From NCBI GenBank assembly GCA_024694625.1, contig JAILJP010000017.1, forward strand, positions 1-53,250: a DNA stretch of 53,250 nt. The letters run 5' to 3'. Under the pieces are notes generated by a model that was not told the DNA's origin, did no database searches, and worked only from the letters and a program-made list of their open reading frames with translations. Made by a program: the position numbers and the translations under genes. Of this stretch, positions 26,143-35,771 are shown in pieces; the first letter of the stretch is position 1, and every line of letters begins with the position of its first letter. The DNA is from Lachnospiraceae bacterium (GTDB lineage Bacteria; Bacillota; Clostridia; Lachnospirales; Lachnospiraceae).

Positions 26143-27726
26143 ATGAAAAAGTTAAAAGAAATCTTTGAGGAAAATCTTATGGAAAAAAAGAAGCTTTGGG
26201 CGTTGGGATTACTTCTTTCGTTCATGGCTTTTTGGAGTGCCTGCTGGCTTGGCGTGCATCTGTATTCCAAACTATACTGCCTTATTTATTCCGTGGCAGT
26301 ACTTGGAATTGTTGCACTTATTTTGATTTGCTTTAAGACGATTAAAGAAAAGAAATTTTCATACCACAAGGCATATCCCTTTATTGGTCTTTTTTTAGGG
26401 GTGGTGTATTGCATCAATCTTCCGGTGTATACAGTGCCTGATGAGCCGGCTCATTTGTGGAAGGCATATCATATGTCCAATCAAATCCTTGGAATAGAGG
26501 ATTATGAAGGGGATGGCAAGCTTTATTTGATGATGCGCCGGGAGGACGATGATTTTGCGGTAAAAGCGGAGGATTATACCCTTTCTGAGTTTTCCGAATA
26601 TTGGAAGGAAACAAACGCTACCCATTCAGAAGAGATGGTAAAAACCCAAAAGACCGTTATGCATATTGAGTCTTATCCCTACATTGCATCTTCTCTTGGA
26701 CTTACGTTGGGAAGACTTTTGCATCTTTCTGCATTGAAAACCTTTTTATTGGGACGATTTTTCAATCTTTGTCTCTTTGTTGTCATTATAACCATAGCAT
26801 TATGGCTTCTTCCCTACGGACAGCCCTTGTTGTTTACAGTGGCGCTTTTGCCCATGACGATTCAGGAAGGAATGTCCTATGCATATGATTCTTGGGTAAT
26901 TGCTCACAGCTTTTTGATGTTTGCTCTGTTTTTATCCTTGCAAAAGGATGTGGCATCAAAAGAAAAGACAAAGAGTTTTTGGATTCGTTTGGCGGTTTTG
27001 ACTGTTGTGAGCCTTCTTTTTGTAACCATCAAAAGTCATGGCTACATTTTGATGTGTGCTATGGTGGCCTTTGTTTATTTGCAGTTGTTTTTTGAAAGAA
27101 CCAAGGTGGAGAAAAGGATTGGCTTTTGTCTTCGTCTGTCTTACATAGTAGTTTTGTGTGGCGGAATTCTTGCTCTGGCGTTAGGATTTTTCGTGCCGGA
27201 TTTGTTTTCCTATAGCTCAAAGACCTTGGAGTGGTCTCAAACTTCCGGTTATACTTTGGGATATCTATTGCATTTCCCCAAAGAGACCATTCATGTGATT
27301 TATAATACGGTGAAAAACCAGTTTGATTATTATCATCGCACTATGATCGGGGATCTTATGGGATGGTTGGAAATCTCATTGAATCCTTTGGTTATTTTGG
27401 GATTTGATTTGGCATTGATTGTTGCGTCCATGAAGGAAAAAGGAAAATCCCTTACCGATGGATTCTTAAAACGACTTTTCTTTTGGATTGTCTTGTTTAC
27501 ATTTGCAGTGATCAATGTGGGAATGTTGATTAGTTGGAGCCCTATTGAGGTACACCAGGTAGTTGGTTTGCAAGGACGTTACTTTTTGCCTATTTTGCCC
27601 TTGGCTCTTTATCTTTTGGAAACAGATCGGGTAGAGATTTCAGCAGACACCAAGGCATATTTACCCATAGGTGTGCTTTTACTGCAGTTTCTCACACTAG
27701 GACAGATGATGTGTTTGACGCTATAA
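26143..27726 (+). CDS. DUF2142 polytopic membrane protein
   Basis: A plasma-membrane protein of 527 residues with about twelve helices. The family mark is VPDEPAHLWKAYHMSNQ near residue 97, in the first outer loop, where GT-C glycosyltransferases have their catalytic acidic residues. DUF2142 proteins occur in surface-polysaccharide loci and are thought to be lipid-linked-sugar glycosyltransferases of GT-C fold; this assignment is from the family, not proved here. Gaps of 14 and 9 bases to its neighbours place it in the same operon. Confidence 0.82.
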   Translation: MKKLKEIFEENLMEKKKLWALGLLLSFMAFWSACWLGVHLYSKLYCLIYSVAVLGIVALILICFKTIKEKKFSYHKAYPFIGLFLGVVYCINLPVYTVPDEPAHLWKAYHMSNQILGIEDYEGDGKLYLMMRREDDDFAVKAEDYTLSEFSEYWKETNATHSEEMVKTQKTVMHIESYPYIASSLGLTLGRLLHLSALKTFLLGRFFNLCLFVVIITIALWLLPYGQPLLFTVALLPMTIQEGMSYAYDSWVIAHSFLMFALFLSLQKDVASKEKTKSFWIRLAVLTVVSLLFVTIKSHGYILMCAMVAFVYLQLFFERTKVEKRIGFCLRLSYIVVLCGGILALALGFFVPDLFSYSSKTLEWSQTSGYTLGYLLHFPKETIHVIYNTVKNQFDYYHRTMIGDLMGWLEISLNPLVILGFDLALIVASMKEKGKSLTDGFLKRLFFWIVLFTFAVINVGMLISWSPIEVHQVVGLQGRYFLPILPLALYLLETDRVEISADTKAYLPIGVLLLQFLTLGQMMCLTL

Positions 27727-27735
27727 GGAGGAGTT

Positions 27736-29457
27736 ATGCTTTTGTCGTTATTGTTAGTATTTACACTTTGTCTCAATCTTTACGGCGTTTTTACAGTGAA
27801 GAAAAAACAGGGACAGGTACTTTTTTTGGAAAATGCCACCATGGCGATTATGGGATGCATGGGGATTGTAGTTTTTACTTCCGCATTGCTTCGCCTGGTG
27901 CATTTGCCACTTACTAAAATCTCCATGTTTTTGGTGCTTTTGCTCAGTGGATGCCTTTTGTTGTTTGCTGACAAAAAGCTGGGAAAACAGGATGTTTTGT
28001 TTCGAAAAAGAGATCTTTTCTATGTGTTGATTCTTGGATTGGGAATCTGTGCATATGCCTATATTTATTTTACACCGGGGTTGCGTCTTCATTTTATCAG
28101 TAGTGATGCAGGTCGGCATTTTTCCTATGCTTACAATATATTGACTGAGGGAAAAACAGATTTAAATATGTATTATGCTGCTATGAATCAGTCCCTTGCC
28201 ATGATGATTTTTGAGCCCTTTGTCAGTGGCTGGGGTGAGGTAAAGGTCTTTGTGCTCATGGTAGTTTTTGATTTGTTTTTGGCCGGATTGTTAATCTATG
28301 CCTTGATTGCCAGATACATTCAAACTGCCAAGGACTATGTTGCCGGGGTATTGCTTTGCACATTATATGTTTTAGGATATCCCTTGTATGCAGTGCAGTT
28401 TGGTTTTGTATATTTTGAAGCAGCAGTGCTGATTATTGCCTTTATCATATTTGTGGCAAGAGATTATCTAAAAGAGGCTTCCATAGTTACACTGGTACTT
28501 TTAAACATTGAATTATTTGCTCTGATGGTGTGCTACACCTACTTTGTTCCGGTGATTTATGTATCATTGTTTATAGCTATATTTTTCCAAAGAAAGAAAG
28601 AAGAGAAATCCCTTTTCCAAATCGCTTTGGAAGAAATCAAAGTATTTTTGGTTCCTTTTTGCTTAGGTATGTATTTCTCCTTTGCAAACCTGGGAGAGAT
28701 TTCCAAAAACGGAAATGGCGGAATTCGTCAGGACGGTGGATGTTATACAGATTTGTTTTCTAACTTCATCTGGTTGCTTCCTTTGGCGATTTTGGGATTT
28801 TACCTCCTTTGGAAAAAGAAGGAGGCTTTGTTGCCCTCGTTTTTGGTTATCAATGTATTGTTTACGGTGGTACTGTTTTTCTTCGCAATGAAAAAAGAAG
28901 TATCTCCCTATTATTACTTTAAAGAATACAATGTGCTTTGGCTTTTGCTGTTTTTACTGTTTTTTGCCGGTTTTGTTTCTTTGAAAAAGGAGGCCGCCCT
29001 TGTTGGAGCAGTAATTCTTTTGATTCCGGTAGCATGTTTCTTTGAATTTAGATTAGAACCAAAGGTCAATGCGGTGAACGAGCGTTACATCAATGTTAGT
29101 GCCGGCTCTTTTATCAATATTTATTGCTTTAACTACAATATTATCCACGAGTCGGTTCCTATGTCCGATGATGTAATGGCGTATTTTGAACAGGTGAAAA
29201 CAAACTACAGCGACGGAAATTGTTTTGTAATCGGAAACGAGGCAGAAGCGGCTTGGTTTGAAGCCTATACCGGAGAAGAAAATTCCATGGTATATGGTGA
29301 TGAGGACTCTTTACAAGAAGAGATTTCTTCCAATCATTACGATTATATTTGCGTTATGCCTTCGGACTTGGCGCTGACATGTGAGGAGTATTTACTGTCA
29401 TTAGGGGAAGTTGTTTACAATGGTAATGCGGGATACATTATCCGCGTGGCGAAATAA
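27736..29457 (+). CDS. Large polytopic membrane protein of the polysaccharide operon
   Basis: A 573-residue protein with about thirteen hydrophobic helices (residues 1-465) and a C-terminal outer-facing domain of about 100 residues ending IIRVAK. The first large loop after helix 4 contains HFISSDAGRHFSYAYNILTEG; a paired acidic/His loop of this kind is typical of GT-C-like enzymes. No precise family is recognised. By position it could be a GT-C glycosyltransferase or a polymerase (Wzy-like). It starts at ATG 27736 behind AAGGAGG, 9 bases after the DUF2142 gene. Confidence 0.65.
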   Translation: MLLSLLLVFTLCLNLYGVFTVKKKQGQVLFLENATMAIMGCMGIVVFTSALLRLVHLPLTKISMFLVLLLSGCLLLFADKKLGKQDVLFRKRDLFYVLILGLGICAYAYIYFTPGLRLHFISSDAGRHFSYAYNILTEGKTDLNMYYAAMNQSLAMMIFEPFVSGWGEVKVFVLMVVFDLFLAGLLIYALIARYIQTAKDYVAGVLLCTLYVLGYPLYAVQFGFVYFEAAVLIIAFIIFVARDYLKEASIVTLVLLNIELFALMVCYTYFVPVIYVSLFIAIFFQRKKEEKSLFQIALEEIKVFLVPFCLGMYFSFANLGEISKNGNGGIRQDGGCYTDLFSNFIWLLPLAILGFYLLWKKKEALLPSFLVINVLFTVVLFFFAMKKEVSPYYYFKEYNVLWLLLFLLFFAGFVSLKKEAALVGAVILLIPVACFFEFRLEPKVNAVNERYINVSAGSFINIYCFNYNIIHESVPMSDDVMAYFEQVKTNYSDGNCFVIGNEAEAAWFEAYTGEENSMVYGDEDSLQEEISSNHYDYICVMPSDLALTCEEYLLSLGEVVYNGNAGYIIRVAK

Positions 29458-29475
29458 GAATATTGGAGAATAACT

Positions 29476-30714
29476 TTGGATAGATCGAAGAATTTTCAAA
29501 AGAATTTTTGGTGGAACATAATAGGAACGGGATTTAATTCATTTAACTCCTTGTTTTTGATGGTGATTGTTACCCGTTTAAATGGTATGAATGAGGCAGG
29601 TGTGTTTACCTTGGCCTTTTCCACCGCATGTATTTTATATGTGATTGGTTCCTATTCCGGACGAGTATATCAGGTGACGGAATCCAATAAATCCATATCG
29701 GACAAAGACTATTTGACCAGTCGTTTGATTGCTATGGCAGTTATGCTGATTGCGGTGTTTTTCTTTGTAGGCGCCAGAGGTTATGGCTTTGAAAAAGCCA
29801 TTGTATTTATTCTCTTAGCGGTATTTAAGGCATTGGAAGCTTTTTCTGACGTACTTTACGGTGTGTTGCAAAAAGAAGATTTGCTCTATAAAGTGGGACA
29901 GTCTTATTTTTTGAAATCCTGTTTGACCTTAGGGGTTTTTCTTGCGGTAGATATTAAGACGAAAAATATGACATTGGCGATTTGCGCAGTATTGTTGGTT
30001 TGGGTACTTTGTATTTTGTTTTATGATTTGCCCGCCAGCCTTCCCTATGTGAAAAACAGTCCAGCTCCTTTGTGGAAGAATATTTGGTTTTTGTTTAAGG
30101 ACGGATTCTTTGTTTTTGCCATTTTGTTTATGGGAATTTATATGACCAATGCATCAAAGTATGCCATTGATAATTTCCTTGGTGATGAAAAGCAAACCAT
30201 CTTCGGTATTTTGATTATGCCGGCGACTGCGGTTTGCCTCTTTGGCCAGTTTATTTTCCACCCCTATTTGGGCAGAATCTCAGAGTTGAATGCAGAAGGG
30301 GATTATAAAAAACTTTATCAGTTGATCCGCAAAGTGATTTTGATGATTATGGGAATCGGCGTTGTTTGCGTATTAGGTGCCTTTTTCCTTGGAATTCCTG
30401 TGCTGAATTTTATTTATGGATTGGACATATCTCCTTATAAGGGGGATTTGCTTTTGATTATTGTGGCAGCAACCCTTTACAACATGGGTGGAACCTTTTC
30501 AAATATGCTTACTACCATGCGAATTACCAAAACGCAGTTTGTTATGTATCTCGTTTTTGTTGCAATTGCGTGGACATCCGCAAACATTTTGACCTATCGC
30601 TTCGATATTCACGGAGCAGTGGCAGCTTACGGATTTCTCATGGTTGTTTTTGTTATTCTTTATGCAGTTGTTTCCAGGGTGATTATTTCACGTAAGATTG
30701 CGAAAAAACTGTAA
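29476..30714 (+). CDS. Polysaccharide flippase (Wzx/MATE-like)
   Basis: A membrane transporter of 412 residues with about twelve helices and no signal peptide. It has the MOP-superfamily pattern: NFWWNIIGTGFNSFNSLF at the N-terminus, a polar loop after helix 2 (SGRVYQVTESNKSISD), and a half-way repeat near residue 215 (MTNASKYAIDNFLGDEKQTIFG). It should move lipid-linked oligosaccharide across the membrane. The start codon is TTG at 29476, preceded by TGGAGA at a normal distance. It shows that the locus is a flippase-type rather than an ABC-type pathway. Confidence 0.85.
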   Translation: MDRSKNFQKNFWWNIIGTGFNSFNSLFLMVIVTRLNGMNEAGVFTLAFSTACILYVIGSYSGRVYQVTESNKSISDKDYLTSRLIAMAVMLIAVFFFVGARGYGFEKAIVFILLAVFKALEAFSDVLYGVLQKEDLLYKVGQSYFLKSCLTLGVFLAVDIKTKNMTLAICAVLLVWVLCILFYDLPASLPYVKNSPAPLWKNIWFLFKDGFFVFAILFMGIYMTNASKYAIDNFLGDEKQTIFGILIMPATAVCLFGQFIFHPYLGRISELNAEGDYKKLYQLIRKVILMIMGIGVVCVLGAFFLGIPVLNFIYGLDISPYKGDLLLIIVAATLYNMGGTFSNMLTTMRITKTQFVMYLVFVAIAWTSANILTYRFDIHGAVAAYGFLMVVFVILYAVVSRVIISRKIAKKL

Positions 30715-30756
30715 AATAGTATAATAAGAGGGATAAGAGAGTAAAAAAGAGGGATT

Positions 30757-31752
30757 ATGAATATTGTATTTACTTCAGATGATAATTTCGTACGACAAAC
30801 AGCGGCGGCTATCATCTCTATCTATGAAAACAACAAAGACGAAGATGTTAGAATCTACGTGTTGTCAAAGGGCATATCTGCCGAGAATCAGAGTATCTTA
30901 ACGGATATGGCAAAGGATTATGGTCAGGACCTTTCGTTTATTGAACTGAAGGACGTTGACTCCTTTTTTGGTGGGGAAATCGATACCGGTGGATGGGATA
31001 ATATCGTTTTGGCCCGTCTTTTTATCGATCGAATTCTTCCCTCAGATGTCCATAGAGTGTTATATCTTGATGGTGATGTCATTGTCCGTCACAGCTTAAA
31101 AGAGTTATGGGAAACAGATTTACAAGGAAATGTCCTTGGTATGGTTCAGGAACCTACCATTAAAAAAGAGCGTAAAGCAACCCTTGGTATGGCCACTGAT
31201 GGAAAGTATTTTAACGCCGGAATTATTCTGATGGATTTGGATGCATGGCGCCAAAAAAATGCGGGAAAACGTATTGTAGACTTTTATAAGGCTCATGACT
31301 GTAAGCTCTTTGCCAATGATCAGGATGCCATTAACGGTGAACTTCAACATGAAATTTATCCCTTGGATTTAAAATACAATTATTGTAATACCTATTATTT
31401 CTACCCTTATTCAGCAATTCGTAAAATGATAGGAAATGATTCCTATTATTCCAAAGAATACTATGAACAGATGGTAAAAGATCCTTATATTGTTCATTAT
31501 TTGGGAGAGGAACGCCCTTGGAGAGAGGGAAACGATCATGTGTTCCGCGAGGATTTTGCAAAGTATTACAATATGACCTATTACGGAAAACAATCGGATC
31601 GGGACGACGGTGTGTTTGAACTGGGCTGGAAGCGTTATTATACCTTCTGGAATCTCTTCAACAAGATGATGAAGCCCTTCCCTATGTTACGATTAAGAAT
31701 AATTAACACGTTGATTCCTTTCGTATTGGATCTGCGTAAAAAGAAGAAGTAG
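30757..31752 (+). CDS. Family 8 glycosyltransferase
   Basis: A cytoplasmic retaining glycosyltransferase (galactosyl- or glucosyl-transferring) of 331 residues. The GT8 fold is shown by NIVFTSDDNF at the N-terminus, the DxD metal motif in YLDGDVIVRH (near residue 107), YFNAGIILMDLDAWR, and NDQDAIN. The C-terminal HYLGEERPW supplies the usual late metal ligand. A basic C-terminus may sit on the membrane. It is the sixth gene of the operon, 42 bases after the flippase. Confidence 0.92.
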   Translation: MNIVFTSDDNFVRQTAAAIISIYENNKDEDVRIYVLSKGISAENQSILTDMAKDYGQDLSFIELKDVDSFFGGEIDTGGWDNIVLARLFIDRILPSDVHRVLYLDGDVIVRHSLKELWETDLQGNVLGMVQEPTIKKERKATLGMATDGKYFNAGIILMDLDAWRQKNAGKRIVDFYKAHDCKLFANDQDAINGELQHEIYPLDLKYNYCNTYYFYPYSAIRKMIGNDSYYSKEYYEQMVKDPYIVHYLGEERPWREGNDHVFREDFAKYYNMTYYGKQSDRDDGVFELGWKRYYTFWNLFNKMMKPFPMLRLRIINTLIPFVLDLRKKKK

Positions 31753-31763
31753 GACCCTGAGGT

Positions 31764-32684
31764 ATGGAACATACTCCGAAAGTAAATATAGTGCTGGCCA
31801 CCTACAACGGTGAGAAGCATGTAAAAAATCAGATAGACAGTATTTTGGCCCAGGATTACGCCAATTTTCACCTTTATATCCGAGATGACGGATCAAAGGA
31901 TCATACCGTTAAAATCCTGAAGGATTATGAGACTGCAGATCCTCGGGTGCATGTGTTGGAAACAAAGGAAAATTTAGGCGTTCCGGATAGCTTTTACGAG
32001 ATTCTTCGTCAGTGTGACGACGGAGATTATTTTGCCTTTGCGGACCAGGATGATGTATGGGAACCGTTTAAAATCCGACGGGCTGTGGAAGCCTTGGAAA
32101 AGGAAGATGGCGGACTGCCTTTGATGTATTGTTCTTCTTTTGCTTATTATGAAGGAGAAGATACCTATATTCGGGATTTTGATTTGACTAGAGAGGTGAA
32201 TCTCTATAATAGCATCTATTTCACTCCTGCACTGGGCTTTACCTTAGTTTTTAATGAGACCCTTCGCAAAATGGCCTTAAGAAACACTATGGGAATCAAA
32301 AAAGACGAGTGGGGTGAACTTCACGATCGAAGATTCCTACGTGTAGCAGCTCTTTTTGGAAAGGTGATTTGCGACCCTTGTGTTAGTGCAAAGCACATTC
32401 GTCACATGGATGCAGTAACCTCGGCGGACTCTGACAATATGGGTCTTTTGGGAGGCTGGTTGAAAAATGAACTCTTTGGCAGAGATTTGCTGATTCAGCA
32501 AGTTGGAATTCAAAAGTTTATCAATGATTTTGAAGAAGAATTACAAGAAAATGATTTGAAGGTGTTGGAGTTTTTTGCTCACACCGGTCATGGATGGAAG
32601 AAGGTTTTCTATCCCCATCGTTTACGACAGAGATGGTCCGGTGAAATCTTACTTCGAATATTATTTTTCTTTCATAAAGCATAA
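31764..32684 (+). CDS. Family 2 glycosyltransferase
   Basis: A 306-residue inverting glycosyltransferase. GT2 marks are VNIVLATYNGEKHVKNQIDS at the N-terminus, LYIRDDGSKD, and FADQDDVWEP for metal binding. Its similarity is to dTDP-rhamnose transferases of the RgpB/WchF type, but the donor is not certain. It ends the polysaccharide operon: the stop codon directly abuts the convergent pseudouridine synthase gene and a terminator follows. Confidence 0.9.
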   Translation: MEHTPKVNIVLATYNGEKHVKNQIDSILAQDYANFHLYIRDDGSKDHTVKILKDYETADPRVHVLETKENLGVPDSFYEILRQCDDGDYFAFADQDDVWEPFKIRRAVEALEKEDGGLPLMYCSSFAYYEGEDTYIRDFDLTREVNLYNSIYFTPALGFTLVFNETLRKMALRNTMGIKKDEWGELHDRRFLRVAALFGKVICDPCVSAKHIRHMDAVTSADSDNMGLLGGWLKNELFGRDLLIQQVGIQKFINDFEEELQENDLKVLEFFAHTGHGWKKVFYPHRLRQRWSGEILLRILFFFHKA

Positions 32685-33485
32685 TTATTTAGCACTGCAA
32701 TCTTGCAGTGCTTTTATTTCGCCTTTTGTTAAAGGACGATATAATCCTAAATCCAAGTCTTCCTCCAAAGAAATTGGTCCCATGGAACAGCGTTTTAAAA
32801 ACAAAACCTCGTGTCCAAGGTGTAGACACATACGTTTTATTTGATGATACTTTCCTTCACAAATGGTGATTTCGATTTCTGACACGACAGCTTCCGGCAA
32901 AATCAGGGAGGTATCCTTCGGGTGTACCTTGGAGGAAAAATCATCTGAAAGATTATCAAAACGTGTTGTTGAAAGAATGCTCAACTTGGCTGGCAAGCAT
33001 ACGTCGCCTTTGTCAATTTCCATTCCTAGTGCAAAGGCTTCCACATCACGATCCGTCATGGCTCCGGAAACAATGGCGTAATAGGTTTTGTCCACGTGAT
33101 GTCTGGGAGAAAGAAGCTGATGGGCCAAAGCACCGTCGTTGGTGATAATCAGTAAACCTTCCGTGTCTTTATCCAGACGACCTACAGGAAAAAGTTCCTT
33201 CCGTTTGTCTTCTGGTTTTATTAAATCTAAAATTGTTTTCTTGGAATTATCCTTTGTGGCGGAAATGACGCCTTGAGGTTTGTTTAAAAGATAATAGACA
33301 TGTTCTTCGTAGGAAATGGCTTCGCCGTCAAAGGCCACCACATCCTCATTGGATACGTGAAAGGCTCCGTCGGTAATTACGGTATCGTTGACAGAGACCC
33401 GTCCACCTTTAATGTATTTTTTGGATTCACTTCTAGTACCGATTCCCATATCGGCCAAATATTTATCTAAACGCATACCATCCAT
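32685..33485 (-). CDS. RsuA/RluB-type rRNA pseudouridine synthase
   Basis: Converts a uridine of rRNA to pseudouridine. The 266-residue protein has an N-terminal S4 RNA-binding domain (MRLDKYLADMGIGTRSESKK) and the catalytic domain with the active Asp in GRLDKDTEGLLI (about residue 105), then GKYHQIKRMC and LKRCSMGPI. The set as a whole fits the RsuA/RluB/RluE/RluF group; the exact target uridine is not decided. The start may be 33485 or 33476, and neither has a good ribosome site. Upstream in the same direction lies the hydrolase gene, 32 bases away. Confidence 0.9.
   Translation of the reverse strand: MDGMRLDKYLADMGIGTRSESKKYIKGGRVSVNDTVITDGAFHVSNEDVVAFDGEAISYEEHVYYLLNKPQGVISATKDNSKKTILDLIKPEDKRKELFPVGRLDKDTEGLLIITNDGALAHQLLSPRHHVDKTYYAIVSGAMTDRDVEAFALGMEIDKGDVCLPAKLSILSTTRFDNLSDDFSSKVHPKDTSLILPEAVVSEIEITICEGKYHQIKRMCLHLGHEVLFLKRCSMGPISLEEDLDLGLYRPLTKGEIKALQDCSAK
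32691..32718. terminator. Terminator of the polysaccharide operon, inside the end of the convergent gene
   Basis: A perfect 9-bp stem AGCACTGCA / TGCAGTGCT with a 4-base loop and T-rich tail (TTTATTT) lies just beyond the GT2 stop. The same bases encode the last residues of the minus-strand pseudouridine synthase. Confidence 0.8.
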
Positions 33486-33517
33486 TTATTAAAACATAAA
33501 TTAATAAAACACCGCTG

Positions 33518-34183
33518 TTATATTCCAAGAATAAACTCTTTGATCTTGGGAGTGGTTTTAGCAGAATGAATCACATAACTGCCGTGATCTTCGCCGGAAA
33601 GGATTTCCAAAGTGGAATTTCCTATGGCGTCTTCCATTTTTTTGAATTCCTTTTGAGAGATTAAATCTTTTTGTCCACCCAACAATAATGTAGGACAGGA
33701 AATAGTAGATAAAGCATCAAAGGAAATGTGTGGTTCTTTTAACATCAGTTCAGATAAGGGACTGCCTGTCTTTTTAAATTCTCTTTTAATTTCTCTTCTT
33801 GCGCCGAAGGAGAGGGCGTCTGGTGTGGTGTTCGCGCCTGCTGCTATGATGTGTGAAAAAGAACCGGGAGATTTGATTTCTGCCAGTAATGCAACGATAC
33901 CTCCATCTGAAAAACCAAAGATGGCAGGATTTTTTATGGAAAGAGAGGATATGAGATTCAATACGTCATCTGCCATATCTTCATAATGATATTCTTTTGG
34001 AGTGGCACTTAATCCCTGACCTCTGGAGTCAAGGGCATAGATGTCAAAATCCTGTGACAGCTTTTGACACAATTCATCAAAAATAGTATGGTCTTCTCCG
34101 TTTCCGTGAAGAAGAATCAGTGTTTTTTCTCCTTCCCCGAGATGTTCGTAATAAATAACCTGTGAGTTTAATTGAATATACAT
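33518..34183 (-). CDS. Alpha/beta-fold hydrolase
   Basis: A cytoplasmic serine hydrolase of 221 residues, short for the fold. The catalytic triad is visible: nucleophile Ser in GFSDGG (near residue 95), Asp in LLGGQKDLIS, and His in GEDHGSY. The oxyanion loop is LLHGNGED. The lid region between strands 6 and 7 is reduced. The substrate is unknown. It probably shares a transcript with the pseudouridine synthase gene. Confidence 0.88.
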   Translation of the reverse strand: MYIQLNSQVIYYEHLGEGEKTLILLHGNGEDHTIFDELCQKLSQDFDIYALDSRGQGLSATPKEYHYEDMADDVLNLISSLSIKNPAIFGFSDGGIVALLAEIKSPGSFSHIIAAGANTTPDALSFGARREIKREFKKTGSPLSELMLKEPHISFDALSTISCPTLLLGGQKDLISQKEFKKMEDAIGNSTLEILSGEDHGSYVIHSAKTTPKIKEFILGI

Positions 34184-34341
34184 AAATTCGTCTCTCCTAC
34201 CTTGCAGTATAAATGACAGTTTTTATTTTATCATATTTCTTCCCATAGGAAAGAAAAACCAAACAGAGGAAGACGTAAAATTTAGGAAACGATATTATGA
34301 ATTCTTGCATGTCAACCCTTTTTATCTAAATCCACAAGTGT

Positions 34342-34347
34342 TACAAT
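34342..34347 (+). promoter_or_regulatory. Possible -10 box of the transporter/GDPD/lipase operon
   Basis: TACAAT at 34342-34347 has no clear -35 at 17 bases (TTTTTA). If real, the transcript would begin at the foot of the hairpin at 34355. Confidence 0.35.
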
Positions 34348-34354
34348 AGTTTTT

Positions 34355-34379
34355 GTGTTGGATAAGCTCTATCCGGCAC
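34355..34379 (+). other. 5'-leader hairpin upstream of the MFS transporter gene
   Basis: GTGTTGGATA - AGCTC - TATCCGGCAC forms a 10-bp RNA stem with two G-U pairs, 42 bases before the ATG. It may be a 5' stability hairpin or a regulator's binding site. Confidence 0.4.
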
Positions 34380-34421
34380 AGGGGTTTAAAACTAAATATT
34401 ACATTGAGGGGGAACATTTAA

Positions 34422-35750
34422 ATGAAATTTAGACCTGGACAGACGATTCGGATTGGATTCGCATTCCTTTCCATTTGCGCCTTTTGGCAGCTTTACAACA
34501 ATATTATGCCTCTGATTTTAACAGACACCTTTGGCATGGGCGAAACCATCAGTGGTGCAGTTATGGCAGCGGATAATGTGTTGGGACTTTTCCTATTACC
34601 TATTTTCGGAACTCTTTCCGATCGATGCAAAAATCCCATTGGACGAAGAAAACCTTTTATTTTGTTTGGTACCATTGCAGCGGTAGTGTTAATGATTTTT
34701 ATCCCTTTGTTGGATAACAGTTATTATGCATCACCGTCTACAGCAAAAATGGTATTGTTCGTAGGTGTTTTGGGAGCACTTTTGGTAGCTATGGGAACTT
34801 ATCGTAGCCCCGCGGTAGCTTTGATGCCGGATTTGACTCCGAAGAGATTCCGTAGTCAGGGAAATGCCATTATCAATTTAATGGGTGCTGTAGGTGGTAT
34901 TTTATATCTTGGACTTGCAGCTGTTTTATATCCTCAGTCAAAAACCGAAGGTATGGAACACGTAAACTACATGCTGATTTTTGCCATTGTTGCCGGTATT
35001 ATGATTCTGGCTTTGGTGATTGTTATGACCAGTGTAAACGAAGCAAAGCTTATGGTGGAAATGAAAGAATATGAAGATGCTCATCCTGAAGAAAATTTGG
35101 CAGTGGATGACGGAAGCGGAAACGAAGTACTTCCTCCGGAAGTAAAACGTAGCTTGGTTTTCTTGCTTTTTTCCGTTGCTCTTTGGTTTGTATCCTACAA
35201 CGCAGTGGAAACCTGGTTTACAAAATTTGCTGCAGAAACCTGGGGCAAAAACCTAGGTGGAGCTTCTACTTGTTTATTGATTGCCAATGCGGGCGCTATT
35301 CTTTCCTACATTCCGGTAGGTTGGGTTTCCGGAAAAATCGGACGTAAAAAGAGTATCCTCGGCGGAATCATTATTATGACTGCCTGCTACTTGTTTGGCT
35401 TGTTCTTTACAAGCACTCATGATGCATTTTCAAACCTTTTGTATGTGGTTTTTGCTTTGATTGGTTTGGCATGGGCAGCAATCAACGTAAACTCTTTGCC
35501 TATGGTACTTGAAATGTGTAAGGGTAGTGATGTTGGTAAGTTTACCGGATACTACTACACCTTTAGTATGACGGCTCAGATTATTACACCAATCTTCTGT
35601 GGTTTCTTATTGGAACACATCGGATACAACATTTACTTTGTTTATGCGGCAACCTTTATGATTTTAGCCTTTATCACCATGAACTTTGTAAAACATGGAG
35701 ATGCCAAAGAAGGAAAAACCGGATTGGAAGCCTTTGATTTTGATGATTAA
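34422..35750 (+). CDS. MFS transporter, sugar/glycoside type (SLC45/GPH-like)
   Basis: A membrane carrier of 442 residues with twelve helices. After helix 2 comes the MFS loop motif GTLSDRCKNPIGRRKPFILFG (about residues 68-88), a form typical of SLC45-like and GPH-type sugar transporters. A cytoplasmic acidic loop separates the two halves (about 205-240). The second half repeats the loop as GWVSGKIGRKKSILGG. The substrate is unknown. Its neighbours degrade glycerophosphodiesters and lipids, so it may import their products. A good Shine-Dalgarno (GAGGGGGA) precedes the ATG at 34422. Confidence 0.88.
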   Translation: MKFRPGQTIRIGFAFLSICAFWQLYNNIMPLILTDTFGMGETISGAVMAADNVLGLFLLPIFGTLSDRCKNPIGRRKPFILFGTIAAVVLMIFIPLLDNSYYASPSTAKMVLFVGVLGALLVAMGTYRSPAVALMPDLTPKRFRSQGNAIINLMGAVGGILYLGLAAVLYPQSKTEGMEHVNYMLIFAIVAGIMILALVIVMTSVNEAKLMVEMKEYEDAHPEENLAVDDGSGNEVLPPEVKRSLVFLLFSVALWFVSYNAVETWFTKFAAETWGKNLGGASTCLLIANAGAILSYIPVGWVSGKIGRKKSILGGIIIMTACYLFGLFFTSTHDAFSNLLYVVFALIGLAWAAINVNSLPMVLEMCKGSDVGKFTGYYYTFSMTAQIITPIFCGFLLEHIGYNIYFVYAATFMILAFITMNFVKHGDAKEGKTGLEAFDFDD

Positions 35751-35771
35751 TAGAGAAAGAAGGAATGAAAC

